Part shown: positions 14,182 through 26,000 of the stretch, in pieces
Numbering within the stretch: position 1 is the first letter of the stretch
How the letters are laid out: each line of letters opens with the position of its first letter
Assembly (NCBI GenBank): GCA_903813345.2
Contig: CAIIXF020000005.1
Coordinates: 4,805,375 to 4,869,374 of the forward strand
Reading direction: 5' to 3'
Origin: Owenia fusiformis
Lineage: Eukaryota > Annelida > Polychaeta > Sabellida > Oweniidae
Length of the DNA: 64,000 nt
Translations under genes and position numbers: made by a program
The notes under the pieces: model-generated
The model's database searches: none
Seen by the model: only the letters and a program-made list of their open reading frames with translations
What the model was told of the DNA's origin: nothing

Positions 14182-15385
14182 ATGGCTTTGGTACCTTGGA
14201 CATATAATAATCCCAGGATTCAACGCTCAAACTGCAGGGAACAAACATACACGTTTTGTAACAAGAATGTAACTGTTTATCAAGATACAGAGAAGGAAAT
14301 CAACGTACACAATAATACTGCTTTCAAAATGTGGGATGGTTCATTCCTACTTGCAAAGTATCTTGAAAATAAATGTTTAGGTGATAGAACTAATTCATTT
14401 TTAAAGAAGAAGAATGGTCCTTTTTCCATATAGCTTTGAAATCTCGTTAAGGTCTTGTTTTTAATGAGATTTTAGGAGATCTGCATTTTTAACCATTGAA
14501 AACTAATGTTTTCTTCCATCTGATGGCATATTTGAATTCTGTGAGTAATTCTCTATCAAAACAACTTTGATTTGCACTGTAATTTACCATTATTTAAATT
14601 CTAATGATTTACTGGTTGTCTAAAAAAGGTCGGGCTAAATCCCCATTGACACAATGCTGAAAAACCTTAAAAAGTTCATTTACTCTTCCAAGGATCACAA
14701 TTTTAATATGAAATCACAATCCACATGTCAATAAGATCATAAAGTTACATTCCAATGATTTTTTAAGTTGATCCAAATGGAATTACTTCTTAAATCAAGA
14801 AATTAAGTGACTCTGGCAATGCATTTACATGTATTCTAGCCCTACCCAAGCTCTACCAATACACATGATGCCATCTATTTTTCATTTATATGGAAAAAGG
14901 TCAATTGTATTGAATTAGGTGCGGGTTGTGGCCTTGTTGGCATAGTAACGTGGTTACTAGGGGCAAATGTCACTCTGACAGATATGGACACTGTTGTCAG
15001 CTTCACAGAAAACTGTGTCGCTAAAAATATCGGCCATCTTACAGAAGAACACGCAGAACTAAATGCAAATATCAATGTGATGGAACTAACTTGGGGAAAG
15101 AAAGATCTTGACGATTCCAGATTCTGTGCTTATGACATAATATTGGGATCAGACATTGTGTATAGTCCTGATATAAAACTCAATGAGATGTTGATATCAA
15201 CAATGGAGAGTTTGTGGAAGGAGGATACGGTGTTTATCCTTTCCTATAAGCCTCGTAGTTTGGGTGAAAATATATTCTTTGACATGTTATCAGAGAGAAA
15301 CTTCGCGACTCATACGATTCCATCTACCCAACATCCCAAAGAATTCTCGGGATCAGATTACTCAATATTTCACATCACAAGATGA
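14182..15385 (+). CDS. METTL21A: METTL21-type protein lysine methyltransferase
   Basis: A class I SAM-dependent methyltransferase of the METTL21 family; METTL21A methylates a lysine of Hsp70 chaperones in the cytosol. Exon 1 starts at ATG 14182 and encodes the N-terminal segment with WDGSFLLAKYLEN, matching the family block before the Rossmann fold. The last exon begins near 14900 and ends at TGA 15383-15385. It holds motif I (ELGAGCGLVGI), the acidic loop TLTDMD, ELTWGK, and the family-specific DIILGSDIVY (DxxY), which closes the substrate pocket. The join between exon 1 (candidate donor near 14375) and the last exon (candidate acceptor AG at 14898-14899) does not keep frame, so a short middle exon may be missing. 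A polyadenylation-type AATAAA lies at 15460. Family is firm; assignment to the A paralogue is less so. Confidence 0.8.
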
Positions 15386-16821
15386 CAAATAATGAAATGG
15401 TATAGAGAAAGTAGGCCTTGTCAAGCCCTTTCTACGATCTGCGATTTCCTTAATAACAGAATAAAGTAATAATAAACACATAATAGTTGAAGTTATACTA
15501 TAGGTGTACACAGTGTACGTAGTTCGAAAGTTTTTTCCCTTACAATGTCATCCTCCTAAGCAGGTGTCCAGAATCCGTACCTCCTTCTTCCCGGTAAAAT
15601 AAAGAATATATCCCTGTGATCGGAGGTTGTAACAATGTTCAATAAGTGATACTAGTAACATATATTGCAGATTTAAAATCAATATATTTGTGTAAAGTGT
15701 TGGTTAGGCAGTTGCCTCGCTAGTCTCTAATCTGGTTAGACATGTTAGAGGCTCATTAATAAAAAATACAAATTAAAATCTTTGTTGTTACTTATTATTA
15801 AATTCATAGAGACCCAATCGGTTAGAATCAGTACTTTGGGACTTAAATATTGCACAACACGCAAAATTACTGATTTGACCCAAAGTAAGTCTCATCTCAC
15901 CATTGGACATAATCTATTACAAGGTGGAATAAAGAGACGTGGCCAGTTTTTCATAAAACGGGACCGTGGATGTTTATTTGAGAGAGTGCTGTGTACATTT
16001 TTTCATTTCGAAGGCCCACGGTCGTTCTATTCGATTGCCTGAAATAAACGCCCAGTGTGTATGAATTGGAATCGCTTGAAAAACAACCATGCACAGGTGG
16101 TTTCGGTTGTTCACACGATGGCCCATTCCGTTGACCTACAGTATATCAAAAACCAAATTCCAAACCGCGCGTATTATATATTCTGAAATTAGACTAATCA
16201 TTTCTTCTCTCTAAAGAGCCAAATTGTAGTGTGCAACTAAGCTTCTTGACTTGTAAGTAGGTTTTAATCGGCGACAAAAATCTTAGCTAACTCGAAAACA
16301 GGTAGTTCTTCCATTTTGTTTCCAATTTGTAAATGAACTTGTAGTTTGCCTCTTTATAGATTCGACGAATTTAATTGGATTTATAGACAGATAGATATGA
16401 TTTCATTTAAATATGTTATGCTCAAAGTAGTCATAAAACAGTTTTAAGTTTAAGTTTTAAGTGTAATTTAGAATAGTGGATATTGCAAGAATACAATGTC
16501 ATGTAACTTCTCTATTTCAAATTGTACCAGCTGAAGTTGTAAATGCCTTTTATACTTTTGATGAAATTTTGGATTGATAGATGTCAGGTTGATTTAAATT
16601 TACTTCACGTTATCTATTCGTAATAAGTGACGCGGAAAAAACGCTTAGACTAAACTGTAAAGGATATCATCGAAAATATAGTACATCATTTACTTACCCG
16701 GTTCATTGGACGATCGCGACATGACATGTACACCCTGATGTAGGGAAGTTTAACAATTGTTTTAGAAATCAAAATGTGAAAATACATCAGTTTTATAGTG
16801 TTTGAGATACTAAAATCGGAC
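15386..16821. other. Gap between methyltransferase and heparanase
   Basis: AT-rich with no gene seen. The last few hundred bases are presumably the promoter and leader of the first heparanase first exon. A segment at about 16660-16760 has a recognisable relative at about 17600-17700, which suggests that upstream sequence was duplicated along with the first exon. Confidence 0.5.
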
Positions 16822-17015
16822 ATGAGTACAAGTAGTATAACTTGTTTCTTAAATTTATTGTTCTCTTCAATTTCAACGTTGTTCATGTTTGATTCGTCGC
16901 AAACAGAACTTGTAAAAGTTGAAATTGACTTACAAAAAATACAATACGAAGTCAGCGATGAGTTTTTAAGTTTCGGATTGGGATCAGAGGGTGCAGTGAA
17001 ATTATTACCACACAG
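16822..17015 (+). CDS. HPSE: Heparanase alternative first exon 1a
   Basis: ATG at 16822, hydrophobic N-terminus ([15 protein letters not shown]), then [19 protein letters not shown], equivalent to the start of the human 8-kDa subunit. It ends ...CACAG|gtaggt in phase 2, which joins exon 21448-21677 to give ...[15 protein letters not shown]. It closely resembles exon 1b at 18678-18862, and the similarity reaches upstream of the ATG, so the two are tandem duplicates. Confidence 0.8.
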
Positions 17016-20000
17016 GTAGGTCTGATTTGGAGTAGACGGACCTGCTCTGGGAAGCGCCATCTGTAGTGTCCTTTGTGTAAAGTCAAGGAGTGTGACCAGG
17101 CTAGGTCAATACAGTACCCACCACTGAAAAGTAATAAAATATATTTTAGTGGTCAGAAATTGCTCATTGCGGGCTAGTACAGGTCTCATTTTGGAGATAA
17201 ATGAGTTCATCGCAGACAGCCCTGAATCATTACCCTTTGCAAGTGTTCGATTTCGACACTTCATAGAATATTAATATTCAAATATTAATATTTGTATGAC
17301 ATATACGAGACCAATGTTAATGCTACCAGGGGGAATTGCACCTGCAGGCCTTACTATTTTACACATATTTTTTATGTTTTGAAAAATTCGATATGTGATG
17401 TATATTTCGTAGTTTTCTTAGCATCGTAATTTACCGCCATCATTTTTCAAACGAGTTACCTTGAAATATCAGAACGTCGTGCTACTCTTATCAGGAAGTA
17501 AAAATTAATTTGCTTCATGGGTGACAAAATTTCTTGGTGAATGTCGAGTCTTACATCATACGAATGTAATTTTAGGCGATCTGTTTCCATGGGGTGTATC
17601 ATATCGACGTGAATATAGTACATTATTAAGATGCTTAGCTGGTTCCCCGGGGCTGGTTCATTGAACGACATGACATATAGATAACCCCTAGGATGAAGAA
17701 GAGATAACCCGAAATTGAAGTAGTAATCTGATAATCTTAACGCTAATTGTTCGATGGACTCTGGACCTGGCCTGTTTGTAAACATTTCAAACCTAAGTTT
17801 TCATTTTTACATAGCATAACTTTTCTTCAGATTAAACAATTAATTGGCTTAATTGCAGCTAGATAGTCGATAGACTTATCAGTACAAGCAACATGCTTGC
17901 TAATATAATGCATTATATACTACAGGTGTTTATTCAGTTTATTAATGGCAATGATAAATGTACATCACCGACAATTTATCACAATCACCACGTTCTGCTT
18001 TCTTTGAATACCACTCTACCTATCTATGTCGTGCCGGATCACTACCTTAGTGTCGGGATTCCACCGCAACCACATAGTGACGTGGACCTTAGGTAAGTAT
18101 AAACCGCCCCCCCCCCCAACGATGCGTTGGTGGTTTGATTAGTCTTGACTGGCTGCAGGGGCCCTTGGTCTACGGGGCTGTGTTTGTCCTTGCCTTGTGT
18201 CTCAAATTTTTAGTCTAAATCCCCATTTTAATAAACCCGGTGGAGACGGTGGCTCGATCAGCCAAAATCAAACAATGACTGAAATACTGCTTATTTCTCG
18301 AAAGTTTGTAAGTACATGTAGTACGATGAACGTTTGGAAATATTTCAAGTTTGAAACACCGTTGATGATGTAAATTCACTTCTAAGTAGTAGATCGAGAC
18401 TGGAGAGGCAAATTGTGTATTTACGTCCAGAAACGTTTTGAAAATATCGCCGTATAACGTTTTAAGTAAATTCAAATCATGGGCTGAACTGGAGTAAAAC
18501 TTCCCGGGAATTGACGTAGTCCATGAGTCAAAACTTCTTTTCGTTCATTACTTGCAGTCACGCTAAAGCGGCTTAACTCGGAAGTCCATCAATTCAAGGA
18601 AGTTTCAGAAGTTATAGAAAGAATCAAAATGTGACAATAACTTCAGTTTTACAGTGTTGGAGATCCTAATTTCGGACATGGATGTAACACGTCTGTTTAA
18701 CGTACTGTTCACCTCATTTTCAACGTTGTTCATGTTTGATTCGTCGCAAACAGAACTTGTAAAAGTTGAAATTGATTTACAAAAAATTCAATACAAAGTC
18801 AGCGATGAGTTTTTGAGTGTCGGATTGGAATCGGAGGGTGCAGTGAAATTATTACCAGACAGGTAAGTTTGCCTTATAGTATAGTACACGTAAGCGGGGC
18901 TTCCCCGGCTGCAAAATAGCTTGAACCTTGGAGACACTATCTCAAAGGCACAGGGAAAGTTTTAAGTATTCTGTGCTTATTGAGTCGAGGCTTGCCCTAT
19001 TGACTTCTTTTTCCTTCTTTTTCCTTCTTTTTCCTTAAAGCGCCATCATAATTCACAAGTGTAGTACAGTAACATATGCGGTCAATAATATGATATCCCA
19101 TGATGCACAGGTGGGGTACAGTATACAATTGTTGACCTCTCCAAAGGTCAACCGGCAAAATTGTATACCGAGACTGTAAACCGAGAAACTACTGTTGACA
19201 GAGACCGAAGGTCGAGGTCAACATTAGTTTCAAGGTTTACAGTCGAGGTATATGATTTTGACGGTTGACCGAATGGAGAGGTCTACAATTGTTTTGTTAG
19301 TCAGAAGAAACTAATAATACACATATAGACGACAGTCATCAATCATGGCTTCATTTCAAAATCTTCTCCCCGAACCCCACCAGCAATAATCTTTTAAGAA
19401 AATCTGAAGACAGTTGAAGCTAAACTCTCTGTTTTCGGCACATAACTGCGTACTCATTAGTAAACTTTCAATGTTAATTTTGCGTTTCTATTTGTATTTT
19501 TGCTATACTCGTCGTGTAGAAAAGTATCACTTTCATCAACGTTTACAAAATGTCCGTCTAACATGTTTTTTTCTGTCAGCATTGTGACGTCATATTTCCC
19601 ATAATTCACAAGTGTAGTACAGTAACATACGCGGTCAATAATATGATATCCCATGATGCACAAGTGAGGTACAGGCAAAAATGTTGACCGCTAATAGACC
19701 AATCAGATGCGAGTATTTACAGTGAGGTACTAACAATATACAATTATTGACCTCTCCAGAGGTTTACTGTCAAAATTATATCCCGAGACTGTAAACCGAG
19801 ACCGTAGGTCGAGGTTTACAGTCGAGGGATATAATTTTGACAGTAAACCGAATGGAGAGGTCTATAATTGTTTTGTTAGTCCGAAGAATATCTTAGATTT
19901 TTCTGATTTGGGTGGTTTTACCTTTTCCTGACTTCTGCAGTTCCACAACCATCGCTATGAAAACATCGTTTGATGCCTTGAATTCAGACTTGGTAATGTC

Positions 20001-23000
20001 CATCTTAAGTGTCTCTCTGATGTATCGTGCCACTCCCCATTTAAGAAGCTGAAATGATTTCAACTTATAAAGTCCACCGTCTTTTTTTCCAGTAATACCA
20101 ACGTAAAACTTTTTCAAAAAATTATCTACCCATGATCTGCCACGGCAGTAAGTTCACTCAATGGAGTCAAATTACTCTCCTGGGCGAAGTCCACTAAAAG
20201 CTTTGTACAAAGTTTTAGATTTTTCTTCGTATTTTGACTGTCTTTACTCTCTAAGAGACTAATAATATCCTCATCTTCAACATTTTTGAAACGGCTAGTG
20301 CTAGCGGCGGCCATTTTATCGTCTGATAATGACGTCATTTTAGTGGAATGCTGGGAATATTATTCACCGGCAATGCATTGCGCGGTGTACAGTTAAAATT
20401 ATTCACCGCTCGTTGACCAATCAAAATCGAGTATTTCAACTGAGGTACTAACAATCAAAAATGTTCACCCCTAATTGACCAATCAGATGCTGGTATTTAC
20501 ACTGAGGCACTAACAATATATGTAAGCATGGCTTCCCAAGCTCTGGCATACTCTTATTTTGCAAAAACCTTGAATCTTTGAGACACTCTCTCAAAGGAGC
20601 TTGAATCTCCATCTATACTGTTCTTCATGTAATATACAGACTCCTTACCCCATCTAGATCAGTTTAGATGGTGCTTCATGTTCCTGTGCTTTCTCTAAAT
20701 GCTAGATCCATGGTTGTAGCCAGGATCCAAACATAGGTGAGGCAAATTTGAATTTGTGAGGCAATTGTGAATAAAAAACACTAAGTCCTATCATGTCTGA
20801 ATTGATATTTTTGTGTACTCTTTGGTGAGGCAAATGCCTCGCCTGCCTCATATGTGACTCTGCCAATGACATGTATAGTTGATCAGTCTGTATCTGTCAT
20901 GTCTGTAATTGTGAGAATTCTAAACTGCCATACATGAAAATGATTTCTCAATGCATCTGAGCAATGGATTTTAGGTTTTTCCAACATACTGGTTCTTTGT
21001 TTTCAGAAAACAGGATAAGGTTAAAATGTCTCCGTGAAAATTTTACTCTAATGTTAGTCTTAGCTCTAATTAAGCTTTTAAAGGACCACAATCTTCTAAG
21101 GTGACCTCAAAGAGCATGTGAATAAGTTTATTTAGCTTTATGTCAATGGAGTTTTAAAATCCAATTGAAAATAATTCAATTGAATTTGAAAATGAAATAA
21201 AACATTTGTTCACGATTTAAAAGTTGTTTTGTGTGCTTGTTTAGAATACATTGATATATGTTATGGTAAAGAATACATGAAAATACATGTACCGCTTGCA
21301 ATTTTGTCACCTCCTCCAGCTCTGATTTTCCAGCAGTGTAAAATGAAGCAATATCTCCTCTAAATTCTAATGTCAGTGATATAGGTATTAAAATTTCTTA
21401 TATTTATCCCATGCTACATTAGAACTCAATCAATTTTTATTTTTTAGTTCCCCAAAGTTACTGGCTTTGACCAGAGGGCTCTCACCAGCATACCTGAGGA
21501 TAGGTGGCACCAGTGCTGATTTCCTTATATTTGACAATACAAGGACTGACAGAGAAGTTTATCCATTCAGGAGAAATGATGTCCTCGATGTTGATGATAT
21601 CTTTGATGATGATGTTTTGTTTGAAAGCAGGGCATTTGCAAATAAAAAGAAAGTTCATAAAAATTACACCATGACAGGTACATATACATCTTCCAGACAT
21701 ACCTGTATATACTACTGTAATGTTAAATGTATTTAAGATTTTTATTTTAGTTTTGTGTGAAAACACAGCGTTTTATGTATAAAGGGGTTGATCTTAAGTT
21801 AGTTTCACACGACCACAAAACATCAAAAGAATTAAGATATTGTCATTTCAATTTCATGATTTATTCAAAATGTTTTGATTTTTGAACCAAATACCATATT
21901 AAAGTGTTCTAATATCAAATGTTTTATGAATTATTGGTAATTTTAATCATGTAAGTTATTATCATTAAAATTCAATTCTTTGGGTAGTAATACCTAATAT
22001 TACCTGCATATTTGATGTTTAGAAAATACAAAACAAAATGTATGCAGTTTTTTTGAATGAGCTACATATATTTATGGCAGCCATAATTTAAACCATGGAT
22101 TACATATACTTTTTTATTATGATTTTTTCCCATATGATGTAAAATGGCTTCATCCTATTAAGACCACACTTTGCCAAAATTTAAATTACTTAACAGCATG
22201 TGTGAAGCCATGGGCTAGTTGAATACCCATGGTGTAGCCCATGTACATGTACATGTACATTTACAATTATTCCTGATCACATATAATTATTTTTAAAATG
22301 ATCAGTGAAGTGTAGATAAATGCAACAGTGCATTGAATCTACATGGTGTCCCATAAGTAATGATTTATGCTCTAAAATGTTTATTTGATAGGGAAACAAT
22401 ATGATACTTACACAAATAAAAGATTAAAGTCCCCGTCTAAAGTTTGAAAATATTTTTTTATCATTCATTTACTATTTGTCAGGACTTAAAAAGTGATTTT
22501 AGAGATTTTTGAACAAAAAAAAAATTTTGAAAAAAAAGTTGTGAGCATTTCATTTCTCAAATATTCAAATTTCCCGCCATTTTTCAAAAAAAGTTGAAAT
22601 TTCTTAATCATCAAATATTTCTTAATGCATTTCAAAAAAGATTATCTTTTTAACACCAATGCAAAGGTTGAACAAAGGACAAACTATTTCAATAATAAAA
22701 TGCCATATTTAATGGGCCACTTCAATGTTTTAACATATCAAAAATATTTTGAAACATTAGTGATGTCACTAAGGTACCAAAAACTTTTTGAAAAAAATTG
22801 AAATTTTTTTTTCGATGTCAATCTTTTCTAAATATGTTAGACTTTCATAAAAAACCAATGTTGATTGTCTAACCAGGTTAAAAAGAAGAATAAATTATAT
22901 TTTAGATATCATTGTACCATTGGTTTCTATGAGAACTAAAATTTTGAAATGCATTTTTCTCAGAACCATTTTCATGCACTGATAAGTTCATTTCTCGCTT

Positions 23001-26000
23001 ATTTATGAACCGATTTTCTTAATTTTTTCGGCAAAAAACATGGGAGGATGAATGCTATACATTGGTATGAATTGTGGCTAATTAGAAGATATGAGTGACC
23101 TCTAAAAGTTGGTTTTAAATAAATTCACAAATTTTGGAACAAAAAAGTCTATCAAAAACCACTTTTTAAAATTCAAAAAAAATTTCACATATCACACTTT
23201 GATAACATTGGGTAAGACTACAATATAAGCCAAAGTGGTTTAAACTTTATATGGGGCCTTTAAAGATATAAGCTATATAACACAAAAATATTGCATGTAT
23301 GGTTGTCATAGCAACCTGTATGTGAATTCTGTGGAGCAACTTTGTGTCCATACTTTTTTGAAAAACATTTCGTGTAAATATGTTTCACTATATCGAATAT
23401 CGATCATATTCATGCTGTTTACTGTTCACAGACCTGGCTATTGGGCCTACCAATTTGAACAAGATCTTTTGTGTCAATACATCTATTTTTACACATCTCA
23501 GTAAACAAGTGTAAGGCAATTGAACTGAGTGTCATCAAACCTGAAACTTAAAAAAAGTTGACATTAAATACAATGTCACCTCCCAGCATTGAAAATGCAT
23601 CTTTAACCATTTCTCAAACATGAGACATAAGCAAACTATCGAAGAGAAAATGATTTGAAGGTCAAAATCGACCACATTTCCCGCTTCACATATCATCCAA
23701 AACAAACCTCTACTTACTAATTTATTTTCAGGCGACTGTTTCGATGCTATCTACAAATTCTCAAAACAATCAGGATACAAGATGTTATTTGATCTGAATG
23801 TACTATTACGTAAGGGAGCTAACTGGGATCCAACCAATGCAAAGATGTTATTTGACCATGTTCAAGCTAGAGGATATGATATAGACTGGCAGCTGGGTAA
23901 TGGTAAGGAAATACCAAGATTTAACTACACTTGGGATGATAATTATAATGAATTGAATTAAAACAGCATACATTTTCCTAACACTGAAAAGTACACAACT
24001 ATTAGTTGAATATGTAACTGTTTTGTATTGTGATCAATTAAACATATCTCTCTGAAATAAAATGAAGAAAATAGAAAGAAAAAATGCTAAGTACAGGGTC
24101 TAATGATTAAAAATCTCTTTGGCATCTAAAGTACTTGAACTTTTGATGGAGTTTTGAATTGGGTGAATTGAATTGAAAAACAAAAAATGATCGAATGAAA
24201 AACCCCAGATAAGCAGTAAGTGTACAAATCTACATGCATAAGAATTTATCATTCTGATGATTTATTTATTTATTATTGGTTGATTGATTGATTGATGCTG
24301 GCTGAATCATAAAACACAGGTATACAGGCAGAACTGGATTTATTCAACAGTACAGTGTATTATGAATTCCGATTGCACCAAGTATCTTTTCTAACTAATG
24401 AACAAAGTTTTGAAGAGATATCTTCCAAGTATTAGTACATGAATAAAGTAATGCTCAATCAATTTTGATTTTATTTTAGAGCCAGACTTGTTTCAAGAAC
24501 CCTATATCCTGACTGGGAAACAGATTGGTGAATCATACAACTTGTTGGATAAGAGTTTACATTCTTACTCTATGTATAACAATTCTGTTAAAACTGGCCC
24601 AGGTGTCACTCAAATTTATGGGTCAAAAAGGAAGATTTCTTTTTTAACTCAGTAAGTTGACACCAAGACTTAGAACTTTAGAAGAATCTTGATGTATTTG
24701 AAGTGGTACAATATCTACAGGGTGGGCTAAGAGAGCTTATTTTCATACCAAGTGGTTTTCAGGTGTTAGTTCAAATTATGTGATGTTTATTACATGTACA
24801 GTATATGAGCAATATTTACCCATTGAAAGTCTAAAAAAAGTTTTCTGGCCCACCCTGTACTGTGTAATACAGACTGAAATCATATCTCAGTACACCAATG
24901 CAATGAATGCATTTATTTCAGTACATCAATAAGTGCATTTATGTTAGGAAATTAATAAGTGCATTTATTTTAGCAAATCAATAAGTGCATTTATTTCAAA
25001 ACATCAATAAGTGCATTTTTGTCAGGGAATTAATAAGTGCATTTATTTTAGCAAATCAATAAGTGCATTTATTTCAGTACGTCAATAAGTGCATTTATGT
25101 CAGGGAATTAATAGGTGCATTTATTTTAGCAAATCAATAAGTGCATTTATTTCAGGAAATCAATAAGTGCATTTATGTCAGGAAATTAATAAGTGCATTT
25201 ATTTAAGCAAATCAATAAGTGCATTTATTTCAGGAAATCAATAAGTGCATTTATTTTAGCAAATCAATAAGTGCATTTATTTTAGCAAATCAATAAGTGC
25301 ATTTATTTTAGCAAATCAAAAAGTGCATTTATTTCAGGAAATCAATAAGTGCATTTATTTTAGCAAATCAATAAGTGCATTTATTTCAGGAATCAATAAG
25401 TGGATTTATTCCAGCACACCAATAGGTGCACTCATTGATTTGTTTTACCACATATTTGATTGAGAGATAATGTGAATATGCTGCGTGAATTCAGTCTGTG
25501 TATGTACTTTGTTCATACTAACAATAGGACACTACAGCTGTGCAATGCATAGAAATAATAATCTGCTGTTTTTATTGTTGATTCCATTCCATTATACATG
25601 TATGTAGGTTTGCATGCTGGCAACTTTAACAAAGTATGATGGTCATGGTTGATGGCTGACGTGTATTAAGTAACAGCCCCCCCACATGCTAACCCTAACA
25701 TAGTTTACCCCTTATTTATAGAGCTTATATTTAACATATTTCTTAATGATTTCTTATGAACTATTGCAGAGCCCAATGCATTCAAACATGCATTAAATCG
25801 CACTGTATCAGCTGCTCAACTTGGCCTGGATTTTGTGACCCTTCGACAGATTTTGTCTTCGTACTCAAAGTATAGGCAGAGTTTACTTGTTGGCCCAGAT
25901 ATTACAAGGCCAGACAAAACGAGGCCTGTTGAATATTTACTTGAGTAGGTGAACTTCTTAAAATTAAGTTATTTAAGTTTTTGCAAATCCTTAATGGTAC

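Noticed and set aside
24908-25426. Repeat array considered as CRISPR
   Set aside because: Units are contiguous without unique spacers, and the setting is a eukaryotic intron.
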